Shown here: positions 1 through 11,567 of the stretch, in pieces | How positions within the stretch are numbered: position 1 is the stretch's first letter | Layout: each line of letters starts with the position of its first letter | From: Siphonodentalium dalli | Lineage: Eukaryota; Mollusca; Scaphopoda; Gadilida; Siphonodentaliidae | NCBI GenBank assembly: GCA_032622095.1 | Contig: CP136068.1 | Coordinates: 6,859,314-6,923,313 of the forward strand | Direction: 5' to 3' | DNA: 64,000 bases | Program-made: the position numbers and the translations under genes | The notes under the pieces: generated by a model | Told to the model about the DNA's origin: nothing | Databases searched by the model: none | Seen by the model: the letters and a program-made list of their open reading frames with translations, nothing else

Positions 1-1908
1 AACATAAACATGCCTATATATACAAATTAAATTAAATGAACATATGGACGCGTTTTCAATAGTCGCACTCCCTTACGAAGCGCCCTGTCGTGCTCCCTCA
101 CGATGCGCCCTCGAGTTTCTCATTTAATAACATTATAAATACAGGGATTTGTCCACCCTGTTTTAGGGAATGGGTCCTGTGTCTTTACCATTGCGAAACA
201 AATGCGTCGTTGAGGTTTACACGTGGAATTCTATGACCGATAACGATCATAGTATATAAGGCTACTCGGCTGTGGTAGCACCTGGACCAGTGCGTCTACA
301 ACCAGAATCAGTGGAGAAAATATCAGGGACCAAAGATCTAAACCTGCAACTTCCAATTTTTGGCACCCCCCCCCCCCCCCAATTTCACTAATTTTGGTAT
401 AAAACCCTACTGATATCCATTATATGACTGGAAAATTATCTCATTTAGTTCAAATGACAGTTTACTCTGTTTCAGAAATTGTTTTAAATTATAGCCGTCA
501 GAGATAAAAAAAAAGTATCTCAAACCTAACAGAAAGTACGTTTATTTAAACCACTATTACCTATTCCATCATAATCAGTTAAAAATCCGAAACAAAACGG
601 CCTAATTGTACACGTTGCGAAAAAACATTTGTTTTTTTCATTTTCAAGACACTTTAGAAAGTCTCATGGCTGCGGTCACGTGACACACGACATCATAGAC
701 GGAGAATGCGGACGTAAACAAATCGACCGCGTGTTTGCCGCTCGGCTTGTTTCGAAGTTTTCATTTTTGCAAATTTGTTGTTTTTATTGTTATCGGTGAG
801 ATGCTAGTGAGGTGAGTTGCCCAAAATTGTGGGCAACAACAATATCTTCTCTTCAAGTGGCCAACGAGAACAAGCATACCTGACAGTAGAAAAGATTTGT
901 GACCACAAAAGAAAAGTATTTCAAACTGTCAGACAAATTCAAGTCTATTATGCCATAAACATTTAGCTAAATTAGCTGGCTGTTTTGAGAACTATTTATA
1001 TGAAGTTCTATATGGGGTTTTCTGATCGACCGGTGACCCCCCCCCCCCCTCCCCCCGGTTGATAGCTCGTACTACTCATAGCAAGAAACATGATTGGTGT
1101 TTTAATTGCAATAATTATCTAGCTTTTTAGCAATAGGCATGTAGGCTATATACTTATTATGTGCATGAAAGTACAAAATAATTATTTAATTATTACAAAT
1201 AAAACGTGATATCATAATATTATGAGGGAATATGCAAAGAAAAGAAACAAATGATATACACAAAATAAATGAGGGGGTGATCCCATTCGACTCAAACATG
1301 GGCCAAATATGTGCCCACGTCCACTTATATAATTGGTTCCAGCACTGTCATATCTACAGATACAGACACAGTTACCAAATCGGAAAATAAGATTGGATTC
1401 ACCAAATTCTAACAGTGTTACTATAGTGTCAAGCGATATAGTGCTATAGCCTATAGGTGAAATGTATAGGTGCATGCAAAAACATGATCACATGTAGGCC
1501 CTATAGGTAACGTGATGCCACAGAAACGCTTATGTCGCCAGATGTCCCTTGGTTAGTTTACCAATGTCAATTACGTGGAGAATACTAGTTTGTCATATGT
1601 ATTATTGTTTTGATGTGTTTTTTTTGGCAAATATAATATACATCGAAGTATTTGATTACACTATCTTCACACTGACAGCTCTCCATACTATAAACGTTAT
1701 CGGTCATAGACATTACCAAGTGTAAGACCCAGGACCCATTCCCTAAAACAGGGTGGAACAATCCCTGTATGTATAGTGTTATTAGATGAGAAACTGGAGG
1801 GCGCATTGTGAGGGAGCACGACAGGGCGCTTCGTGAGGGCGTGTGACGATTGAAAACGCGTACATGTAGGTATGTTTATTTTATTTTATTTGTATATATA
1901 GGCATTTT
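1..1908. mobile_element. Non-autonomous element with long inverted repeats (about 1.9 kb)
   Basis: Bases 10-245 reappear as the reverse complement at about 1690-1905. Both arms carry the same ordered blocks: a tatataggcat end, GCGTTTTCAAT, the block GAAGCGCCCTGTCGTGCTCC, CACCCTGTTTTAGGGAATGG and a GACCGATAACG block. The arms enclose about 1.4 kb without any convincing coding sequence; poly-C runs lie at 367-380 and 1037-1060. The arm ends point to a TIR or fold-back DNA transposon derivative. The left end lies at the window edge, so the true terminus and target duplication cannot be checked. Confidence 0.75.
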
Positions 1909-2557
1909 TCTGTTCAAATTCGGTATCTTTACGTCCAAAAGATCCGGCATGTTTCTGTTCTATTTCTGTGTCTTTTACGTCCAAGAGATCACTGTGGTTT
2001 TCATTGTACGTTGAATCCCGGAGAAAAAATAAGATAAACAAAGTTATTAGACGAGAAACTGAACGTACAAATTAATGAAACATCTAAATAGTTTCGCGCT
2101 ACATTGTCATTGACAGAACTTATTTGCACACGATACCGAGCGCGGTGTTACCTGAAGTCCGATCGAACACACCCAATGTTTAAAAAATGTTCGCTTGCTC
2201 GCCAAAAATGCTCGATAAATGTCTCTTTTTTTGGAAAAGGAAGGTGAAAGGTATGTCAGGGTGACGCATTAGTACATGCTCGGGTGCAGTGTATTTGAAT
2301 ATATCAGGTATTAATGGACCTCTTATATATCGGGAACGACATGGCTATCTGTTCAGAAAACTATCATAATATGACGTAGAGAATCGACAAACGGAATTTT
2401 TAAATCGAAGCCACACCACCAGACTCTTGATAGAAGTGTCTGGACTTCAAGCTTCTCCCCCTCGTGCAGTATGTGAGTATATATAAGAAATGAGAATTTG
2501 TTCACGCAAATATGAAGCAATGAACACTCATACTGAGTCCGTGCCTCCATAACTCTG

Positions 2558-2617
<60 letters not shown>

Positions 2618-3544
2618 CCTATTCACTCGCGGTGGGGTGTCTAAATTTGAATTCCAGGCATTGAATTGTCACACTTAAAATGTCTCGAATATAAACATAC
2701 ATGTGCGCCAATCAATAATTTAATTTAGAATTTTCCGAAATGTAATAGCAAAACGTCGTGTTCAACGGTTTAAACAGGCAATATGGGGTAATGCCAGTCC
2801 ATTGTGTTGACAACGTATTTAGGCTTGACGACAATGAACAGGTGGACAGGGCCGAACACATAGTAATCACGTGTATGTGTTGATCCAATTTTAGGTTAAT
2901 GCATTCTGATCAGAGGTGACGGTTTGGACCAGGCTATGTTTTAAGTCGGATACTAACTTCAGAGTGTGCATTGTTTCAGCGAATAGAACTATCGCGGCCT
3001 GCAGCCTCGGTGGGGCCATTCGCTCAATATGTTCCCTGGGTTTCACACATACATGAAGAAAACGCTCTTTCTTCAAACCATATAATGAATATGATATCAT
3101 TTCAAACTATATCGGGGTTTAATTAGATCCAGACCAAAATCCCAATTATTGGGATACATTATCTCATGCCCCGACCTTCGATATGTCGTAAAATTCCGAC
3201 CCAATACCTAATCTGATTAAACATTCTTCAATTAATATAAAGGGAAAATTCTGTCTTATATTGGACTGAAACTACGAGTAGGCCAAAAAAATTATTTGAC
3301 CCTGGGTCTAAAAACAATAAACTTTACACAGAACATTCGTTTGAAAATTTAATTGTATATTAGAACTATCATATCATATTTTCTCAGTCTGAGTCATAAA
3401 TCGATCGGTCTATGAAATAGTTTGTGAAATCCAATAGAAAATGTTACCATAATGAGTGAAAGAAAAACCCTAACCCCGTCCCAAGCAATGGATTGTCCTG
3501 ATGTCCATCGTCTCCTTATAACGGTAAGTATATCGTCGTCCAAT
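1909..3544. other. Non-coding stretch
   Basis: Apart from the TA microsatellite I see only short open frames with no family resemblance and no paired splice sites. Confidence 0.4.
2560..2616. repeat. (TA)n microsatellite
   Basis: Uninterrupted TA dinucleotide tract of about 57 bp. Confidence 0.97.
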
Positions 3545-3812
3545 AAACGATATTACTGTGTTGCTTACCATATTTAATCCATCCAGCCCCATTCCGCGCA
3601 TTCAGTGCTGATGGTCAAAGTTCTGGACTAGTATTCCATATATTGAGCTTTTGGATATTCATGAATTCCATGTGTGGAGTTAATGAGTAGAATTCATGAA
3701 TATTAAAAAAATCCATATATGGAATGATACTCCATAACTCTGACATGTAGCAATTAAACCGCGGAATGGGGGCTGGTTGGAACAAATATGGTAGCAACAC
3801 AGTGATATCGCT
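3545..3812. mobile_element. MITE-like palindromic element (about 270 bp)
   Basis: The left end (3548-3602) reads CGATATTACTGTGTTGC, an ACCATATTT block and CAGCCCCATTCCGCG. The right end (3750-3810) is its reverse complement with few mismatches. Inner segments also pair: GGATATTCATGAATTC against GAATTCATGAATATT. The whole unit can fold into one long hairpin and has no coding capacity. The target duplication is not obvious. Confidence 0.75.
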
Positions 3813-4862
3813 TATATATAAAGCGAATGCGAATACAATTTCTATATATAGCATGTATCATTTGTTGTACCAGTCAGTGTGCTGAATTTTACCTGTAAAA
3901 CAGTTTGGGATAACAAAACGTGTACCGGTACGTGTAGGTACCCGTATAGGTGCCAATTTTAAATTTCAATTAGTTTATTCTCTTAAACTCATAGTACATT
4001 TTCATGAGTAGTGAGACATCATATATACAATATGTACAATATAATACCGTATGCATACCTGCAAACTTGCTATTAACACAACACGTATGCATTAATATTA
4101 AATGAATTTCCTCTACTATAGAGATCTAGTCGCTAACTATGTCAACGGTTCTCTATAAGGGGCATGTGCATTTTGCGATTATTTTTTACCGATAACTGTA
4201 ACAAAATATGTTTAATCATGTAAACACCGGCTTCATGCACTGGGTGGGCCCTGTATACTGAGCCACAGCATATTTTCTACCACATTAGATACACATATCA
4301 CTGCGTGGCAACCACCCGCTATTCAAATTAGGAACTGACAATGTTGCTTAAGACATTGTTATTTCGCTTCAATTATTTTCCGTAATGGGTCATCATCGTA
4401 GCGCATATTATCGGTATACAACACTTGTTATAAACCAAGTAACTTTGCGGGCAAGTAGTGATTATCATTATTACAAAATCTTTTAACATCACCCGTCAAA
4501 CATAACAAACAATAAGTATGTGAGCCAGAGGCGACCATGTGTTCATTGACATGTTGAATGATGATTGTCCCTATCAAATAAGTCAGAACTTCCAAAGCCA
4601 CGTTCTGCTAACGAGACAATATTGTCAGTTTCTGCAACGCGAATAGCAGTTCGTGACAACTGCGGTGAACGTCTGATGACATAATGGTTGATTGGAATTA
4701 GTAGGCAGCTTGGACTCGAAACTTTATTATTCTGAAGTCACTAGGTTTGGGTATAAATATATACACTTTATAGTCAACATTACCTTTGGGTCGATCAATA
4801 GTTGATTCGCTGTTGCAATGTGACTAGTTGTACATGTACATTGCATATGTCACGGTGTGATA
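3813..4862. other. Non-coding stretch
   Basis: No recognisable gene, RNA or repeat was seen. Confidence 0.4.
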
Positions 4863-5112
4863 TCATTGTTGATGAGTAACACGCATTTCAAAATTGTCGA
4901 GGCGATCTAAAATGGTAATAAGATATGCCATATTGCATAGACTGTTGTCAGCTACGAGAGATGCTATACTATTTTTCAAACAAGCTGGTGCATCATTTGA
5001 GTCAAAATTCACATTCATTTGCTTTAACATTCTGACCAAACTTGTCAGTCGAAGGATTCTCCAAGCTATATGGGCTGGTATATCCCACGCACCTCCGACT
5101 GGCAACTTTGGT
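4863..5112 (-). CDS. Possible exon, weakly ankyrin-like, unidentified
   Basis: An 80-residue open frame without an ATG at its upstream end. It follows a possible acceptor (CTGACCAAAG), so it would be an internal or last exon. A segment near residues 3-37 (PAHIA, then a leucine-rich helix, then NVNFDSND) has the spacing of an ankyrin repeat (xPLHxA ... GAdvNxxD), but the usual TPLH and glycine landmarks are degraded. No partner exon can be linked on this strand. It could be a chance frame or a decayed repeat-protein exon. Confidence 0.25.
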
Positions 5113-5590
5113 CAGAATGTTATATAAATATATATCTGTATTGCCTCCTTCTATGGAGATATTGAATATATTACACTAATATGTACAGAAGACAGTATAT
5201 ATAGTGATATGGTTTCTTAGAGAAGAACATTAATATTGAAGGTATTTAAGGTATTTAAGATCAGAATGCTTGCCTATGCGTCAGAGTGTAAAAGGAAATA
5301 CTCACGATGGATGCGACCCACTGGCATTGGTATGACGAAGTGAGTTATATACTTCGGTAAGTAATAAAATGTCGTGGGTGACAGACAAAAAAAAAATTTG
5401 TAGGAGGCGCAAGTTGAATCAATGTTGATATGCCTTCAATATATACCGTAAGCAAGATTTCAAGTTTTACATTGTTTACAGTGTGATACAAATGCGAGAC
5501 ATTCTGAGCTTAAAGGAAGATACAATATAAGTAAAGAATGCTATGTTTTTGGTATCTCACATCCGTATGGTCGGAAGTAAGTTTTGTAGG

Positions 5591-6796
5591 TCATCTTCTA
5601 GCATATCCTCTTATCGACCTAGTCATTGCCAGGAGAAATGAAGCAGATGTCTCTATAATTTGCTCGTGGCAGTGGTCAATCTGCCATGTGATGCGTGGAT
5701 CATCGGAACCAAGGAGCAGAGCATATAAGTCACATCTTGGGAGGCTGTCGAGATAAATACTTACGGAAATTACATGGTGGTTGATTATTGTGTCCCATAA
5801 GTGATTGCTCAAAGCAAGAATAATCATGGAAGTGCAAGAATATAAGGCATGGTCAATGTCATTGTCATACACATATAAACATTGTTGGCATGGTAGGTTG
5901 TTGCAATATGTTGTTTTGTTCAACAGAAGGGCAAGGTTGTTCAGTTTAGCGGATGCTCGCGGATAAGACTGGAGCATCTTCCAAATTTTCCACCCGGATA
6001 GTGGGTCTTGAATAACTTTTCCTAGGATCAATAAGTTGTCATTCAATGAAACTGAATTCCTCCAGTGTTCGGCGTATTTAATTATTACAACGTTCTTAAC
6101 AATAGTTTTCCAAGATTTTAGATCTGGAAAGGATCCGTTCAGCATGAAGTTTTCAAGATGGGACTCAAGGCCATATTCATTAAGTATGGGGAAAATCTCC
6201 GAAATAAAACCGCTTACTGGCCGACGGAAGAGGCTAAACAGATGTGCCTTAAATATGAACAGTTTCAGTGGTATCTGTTTTTCTGGAGGAAGATGGATCA
6301 TTCTTCCGAGGAAACATAACTTCCGCATGTGAATTTCCCTCTGAATTGGAAGAAGTCCGACTAAGCCAAGAGTGAGCTTGGTACTTGCTCTCTTGTGTAG
6401 TGACTGTGCAAATTTGGCGCATGTTCTCAGTGACCACTCCATGGTGGCGATGGATGTTCTGCTGTCAAGAGAAGTTACATCACATCCGTACAGTGCTCTA
6501 GGCAACACTACAGTCTTCAGAAGATGACACATTGTCAAGGGTGTTGCACATTTGAGTAGTGCATTGCCGATAACAGAGAAGAAATTTTTCCTCATTTTTG
6601 AGGACACGGTGGAGGCACGAGACGAGTAGTTTGAGAACTTATTCTGGAGAAGACCGAGATGGATACATTCCTTCTCTTCTCGTGACACTCTCTCCAATCT
6701 CCCATTGTCTGTACGAACGATTGTAGTGAGATTTGCTTTCATTGAAAACAACACTGAGACTTTTCGTGCAAGAAAACTTGAATCGCCATTAGACAC
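5591..6796 (-). pseudogene. LINE ORF2 C-terminal region
   Basis: This 401-residue open frame follows the RT domain in a different frame from the catalytic part. It carries the thumb/linker region typical of LINE ORF2 proteins (ALYGCDV, then LGLVGLLPIQREIHMRKLCFLG). Near residues 300-320 is a cysteine/histidine motif of the C-x2-C...H...C kind (CQQC, then H and C in DHALYSC), the usual C-terminal zinc-binding element of such proteins. The real coding frame would enter from the RT segment upstream, so the in-frame ATG is not a natural start. It is inactive as part of a broken ORF2. Confidence 0.85.
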
Positions 6797-8115
6797 TATA
6801 TGCGTGGCACATGCTGATAAGATTGTCTAAGCCGGACTTGGTGAGAGAAAGAAGGGCTATGTCATCGGCTGTGGTCGGTGCAACACATGCCACTGAGTTT
6901 ATATTCATGCCGAAACGTGAACCACTCAATTGAATCAACAAATCGTTAATAAAGATAAGGTAAAACAGATGTGAAAGAATGGCTCCCTGTCTTGTTCCTT
7001 GTCCAATGTGAAATTTATCAGAAATTTTTCCCGTTGTATAACACAATGCTCGCATTGTCAGTGTGCATATTTGAGAGAAGTCTTATGAATTTACTCGAAC
7101 ATCCAAGATTCATAAATTTGAATAATAGTCCCATGCGCCAGACGCGATCAAACGCTTTTTGTGAGTCCAAGAATGCAACAAACATTTTTGTGTCGTGATC
7201 TCTGGCATATGAAATTGCTTCTTGAAGTAAAAAGGACGTCATGTTGCAGCCTACACCTTTTTGGAAACCGTTTTGTAGTGCACTCGGAAAATGTTTGAGG
7301 TAGTTGCTGCAAAGTATTCGTTTCAGGGTGATTACCGGTAGCAGGGTAATAGCTCGGAAACTGTCTGGTAATATTGCTGACTTTGGGTGTCCCTTATACA
7401 ATGGAATAACGACACCTAATTTCATTTCTTGAGGGATATAATCGTTTTGCATAATAGCGTTGAACAGGACACGTAAACATTCCAATAAGACTTCAGAACC
7501 ATTTTTCAAATGTTCGTTGACAATCGAGTCATGTCCTGGTGCGTTATTTGTTTTCGTTGTATTGATGGCTTCTGTTACCTCCATTGCTGATATTGGTTCA
7601 TTCAATTGAGAGGTGTGGTCACTAACATCAGAAATATACCGTTCCACACTGCTGGTTACAGTATTGTCAAATTCTAAATCGCTGTGTTGTTCGGGGGAAT
7701 ACAATGTAGAGAAGTATGAGCGCCAGCCAGAAAGAATCGAGTCAGAATCGCTAGAAACGGTACCACAGAACTCCATTGCCGGACACAAGTCATTCCGGGA
7801 ATTTGATCTGCAATTGAGTTTCCGCCAGAATTGTGGTTGGTTACGTTCTGCGTAATGTTCCAGGTCATAGCATTGCTTCACTTCAAACTCACGTATAGCC
7901 GTGCGATGTGCTTTTCTGAATTCTATCTTGGCCTGCATGTATTCCTGGTAAGATGAGGTTTCAAATATCGGCCGTCCTGTTGAGACCCACTTTTTGTGCC
8001 GAGTTTTCAAAGTTGATTTCATAGTGTTAAGATTATAATTCCCGTATGCTTTTAAACTAGGGTAGAAACGTTTCACATGTACATACTTATCACATGAACT
8101 GATGATAGCATTCAC
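6789..8115 (-). pseudogene. LINE reverse transcriptase domain, frameshifted
   Basis: Two overlapping frames (8115-7018 and 7055-6789) carry the RT motifs in order: a PGHD block and IPLYKG, then FLDSQKAFDRVW (motif A with its catalytic Asp), GTRQGAILSHLF (motif B) and TTADDIALLS (motif C). In active relatives motif C reads YADD; here the Tyr is Thr. A frameshift near 7030-7055 separates motif A from motifs B and C. Together with the stop in the endonuclease part, this shows a decayed copy. Target-primed reverse transcription is the family function and cannot operate from this locus. Confidence 0.9.
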
Positions 8116-8220
8116 AATGTCGTTATAAAATTAAGAGATCGATTCCTTGGTAGATATGTCACATGTAAATGGGCTGGGACAGAGGCTGTCAGGATTACTT
8201 GTATATACCGTAATGTCTGC

Positions 8221-9042
8221 TCACTCCCATGCATAACGCTTCCGCGAGGTATGCAACGAGTTGGATGTCAGTTCTGTATCTAACAAGATAGAACATGAGA
8301 CAGGCAGATGATTTGATGTGTCCAAAGCAGCATCGTGAATGATTTCGCAATTGCAGACAATATGCTTTATAGAGTCTGGTATCAAGATGTGATCTATAAG
8401 AGATGGTCTGTTCACAGTATAGTAAGGATACAATGGGTAGTTACTCCCTACACACATATTTAGTGTCATTGCCGATACCATTTCGCACTGATCAAGAAAT
8501 GTAGAGAAGAGTTCCGTCCGTGCACTCGTTGGTATGGCCCGTGGTGTGTGAGTAGCCTTTTGCATGTGAGCATTAAAATCTCCCATTAAGACGACTGGCC
8601 CAAGCGACGATAATTTGTCGTTTGTATTTTCTAAAATTTCAAGATAGCCTTTGAATATATTATCTCCGTGATTAACATTTGGGAGGTATAGTTGAATCAC
8701 ATATATGAGAAATATCATTACGAACAATAATTGCTACACCGTCTCTGACATATTCGGCCCAGTTGACGTCTTTATTGTTCTCCCGGGCTTACATATATAG
8801 CGGTACTTGGTGCTGAGTGAGTGTATACTGTCTACATTTTTTCCACTCACCCAATGTTCTGACAAACCCACTACGTGGTAGTACTCTCTATCGAGAATAT
8901 CTGACAAATATGGCGAACTGTTCTTAAGCCCGGTTGCATTCCAGGAGAGAAATCTGAGTTCTGTTTTATTTTCCATAATCGCTTTTATGAGACTCGGTAC
9001 GCCATGGACTACAGTAAGCCCCTGCTGGCCAGAAACCGTCAT
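8221..9042 (-). pseudogene. LINE APE-like endonuclease domain, broken
   Basis: Frames 9042-8734 and 8727-8221 together encode an exonuclease/endonuclease/phosphatase-type fold. The N-terminal strand is LRFLSWNATGL, then VGLSEHW, then the catalytic VVLMGDFNAH block, then LIDHILIP and a final SNHLPVSCSI (SDH-like) block. This enzyme normally nicks target DNA to prime reverse transcription. The two halves are separated by a stop/frameshift at about 8728-8734, with a probable small deletion in between. The domain overlaps the end of ORF1 by about 77 bp in another frame, the usual LINE ORF1/ORF2 layout. Confidence 0.88.
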
Positions 9043-9877
9043 CCCCTAACGGATAACTTTGGTCTTCGATAACATTCAGTTGTGCGCACATTGTGTCCTT
9101 TCGAGAACTTTTCATAAGTTCCAGGTACTTTGAAATGACACCTCTCTCTGTGAGATAAGTTCGAATGCCATAGTTGGATGAACTAGGGTCGATGCGTCCA
9201 ATGTAAAAACGAAGCGATTTATTTCTGACAACACCAGAGAAACCGTCTTTGTTGCTACTCGGATTTTGCTTCTTGTTGTGAATTAGTGCACGACCTTTTG
9301 ATTGTGAGGTGCCACCTGAGTTCGTTGCATAGCACTGGTCACTTCGAACAATGGTTCTGATAGGCTCGGGTATGTTTGGGGGTACCGCGGCATCAACACG
9401 AGGAGGTGGATCGTGTATCCTACATGTAATGTTTTCACTGTCTCGAATCATAACACCATCAATCAAACCAATGTTCGTAGGACGATGTGACGGAGGAGCA
9501 CTCGTTCCAGACATATATGAAATAAACTGGCCAGGAAGAGTCACAGGTCCTACACCTGGATGTACAGGTTGTACCGGAGGCGCCAGACCATTCAGAAATG
9601 TGGGCATGTGGACGTTAACTGGTGGACGAGATATATATGGCATATGTTGCTGAAATCCTCGTTGAGTTACCGGGATAGATAACACTTTTTGCCCGGGGGT
9701 TGGAGGCTGATTTCCCTGTGTATTAACCCAGGCTGATGAAGATGTAACGGAATGGTAAGGTAAGTATTCCGGTTCAGAGTTAACATGTGACGGTATATTG
9801 GAAGAATTGTGTCTATCAGAATCACCAACAGCTTGTTTACTTGGTTGTACCGCACCGGTGAAAGAACCATGTAACAT
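8966..9877 (-). pseudogene. LINE ORF1, C-terminal half
   Basis: This 303-residue frame has a Pro/Ser/Asn-rich, low-complexity N-terminal 170 residues. It then has a compact domain at about 215-290 beginning SLRFYIGRIDPSSS and ending FWPAGAYCSPW. Fragments with FY-G-R and FWP-G---PW anchors are common C-terminal nucleic-acid-binding (RRM-like) domains in invertebrate LINE ORF1 proteins. Its coding frame is cut at the upstream end by the LTR element at 9910-15077; the N-terminal half lies on the far side. Confidence 0.75.
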
Positions 9878-9909
9878 TTCGTTATTTATGTCATCCGGTT
9901 CAAAATCAT

Positions 9910-10277
9910 TGTAGTAATTTTAGGAATGGGTTTTATCTACTACAATGAATATTATAGAACAATCTTTATGTACTCACACAAATACATTATCAGGAAAATG
10001 TGTACATCATTTAAAACGTATCATCATCAATCAGTGTTTATAGAGTTTCAGTTCAACTGTTCTTTGTCGTGGTTCGAGTGTATCTGTCATCATCGGGGAT
10101 CCTCCTTGATGTTTCCCGGAATTGGCCGAATCGTACACGTTTCAGATGCGATGATTGGCTGTCCCACAGTTGTTTACTGGGGTCAAATGTGACGCACTTT
10201 GACCACCTTCAGACCAGGTCAAACGGTGTTTATTTTATCGTCCACGACGGAATATTACAATACCGAAATTCACTACA
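9910..10277 (-). repeat. LTR (3' LTR relative to gag)
   Basis: A 368-bp LTR. It begins TGTAGTAATTTT, lacking one G present in the other LTR, and ends AAATTCACTACA. In gag orientation it lies downstream. The adjacent interior reads GGGTGGTG on the minus strand, a weak polypurine tract candidate. Confidence 0.92.
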
Positions 10278-10504
10278 CACCACCCAGTTTTATTTTGAAA
10301 AGAATGAAAACACCTTGCTTGCCAAAATAGGTGGAGTGTACTATGACTATATGAGCCAAAACCCTGACGTCGCAAAAATAGTGTTACCGGGTTTTCCGAT
10401 CATAGTTTGAACCAGTGATTAGTTCTTCAGTACTATAACCAGTTACCGCTCTCTGACTATTGCTTTTTGAATTTATAATTTATTCAAGATTTAAGAGAGA
10501 TACT

Positions 10505-11224
10505 GGCTTTGGTATTTCAAGCCTTCAATTTTATACAGTTTGGTTTGGTGTTTCAAACCTTATGACACTGTATAAATTGGTTTGGTGTTTCAAACCTTTT
10601 GAGTCTTAATACTTTATGTAGCTTGAATTGGTTTGGTCTTTCAAACCTTTTAACGCAGTATAAATTGATTTGGTGTTTCAAACCTTAAATATACTGGATC
10701 TTAGATAAACTACCGGCATGTATTCAACTGGGACCTGGTTTGGAATTTTCAAAACTTTCGAGATCATGCACAATCTGGTTTGGTATTTCAAACCTTAAAT
10801 GTACCGGTATACAACTGGCAAAGGTGACTTGGTTTTTCAAGTCATTTTATGGAAATATTTTGTATGGGCTTATACCGCTCTCTCAGGTTAAATTTACATA
10901 TCCAGGTACAAAATACATGTTCATGTGTGTTTGGATTACCCCTACAAATTGGCACTATGTATATTCCTCACATATTTTGAAAGTGTCGTCTCGACAGACA
11001 TTTACTTTCATTTTAATCGTCCCCATGTGTGATTATTTTGGAATAATATAGACCTAATAATAGAATTCACAATTTTTTATTGGCGATTTAGTGATTGAAC
11101 TTTTTGTACATGCACCCTTTAATGCTGGTTCAGTTGTCTGAACCTATTTCATTAGAAGGATCATTGTGCAAATTATTGTGCAATCACCATGATTTTGTTG
11201 ATCCAGACTTGGTGATTCAAGTCT
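10505..11224 (-). repeat. Array of covarying hairpins in the element's 3' region
   Basis: At least ten short inverted repeats share one design in gag sense: a 6-7 bp stem enclosing a six-base loop of form RANNAC. Examples are GGTTTGAAACACCAAACC (10542-10559; near copies at 10579, 10630, 10777), GACTTG...CAAGTC (10826-10843), GGTTCA...TGAACC (11127-11144) and AGACTTG...CAAGTCT (11205-11224). Imperfect members lie at 10505, 10667 and 10737. Stems change on both sides so pairing is kept, as expected if RNA structure is selected. The array sits between the gag stop and the 3' LTR. Confidence 0.85.
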
Positions 11225-11567
11225 TTCAAATCAACTAATGTACCACTGCTGGATTGTTGACCAAGCCTTCTACGTCAGTGGCAATTGTTTTCTTCTCCAA
11301 TTTAAAGGGAACCTACATTCATACTGAAGTGGATAACACATATATATGTTATCACTGTGTGGTGAGAGGAGTTATAACTTGAATATGGTAAATTGGTAGC
11401 CATACTAAATTATTTCATCTCTTTGGTTTTAATATAACATGGGACACAATGTGATGGGCTTCATCACTTGTTTAATGTGAATGGGTCTGAATTTTATTCA
11501 CTTTTGGTTTAATCTGAAATGAGGATTCCAGTCATTATCGACCGACTTGGTCAGTCTTTAATTGACT

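Noticed and set aside
361-380. Long poly-C/poly-G runs (361-380, 1037-1060, 25717-25730, 31867-31880, 50262-50278) as functional features
   Set aside because: Homopolymer runs of this sort are common in repeats and prone to sequencing error; no structure beyond that is visible.
10505-11224. CRISPR-like or spacer array reading of the regularly spaced palindromes
   Set aside because: Spacing is irregular, the context is a eukaryotic LTR element, there are no cas genes, and the motif varies by compensatory changes; an RNA hairpin array explains it better.
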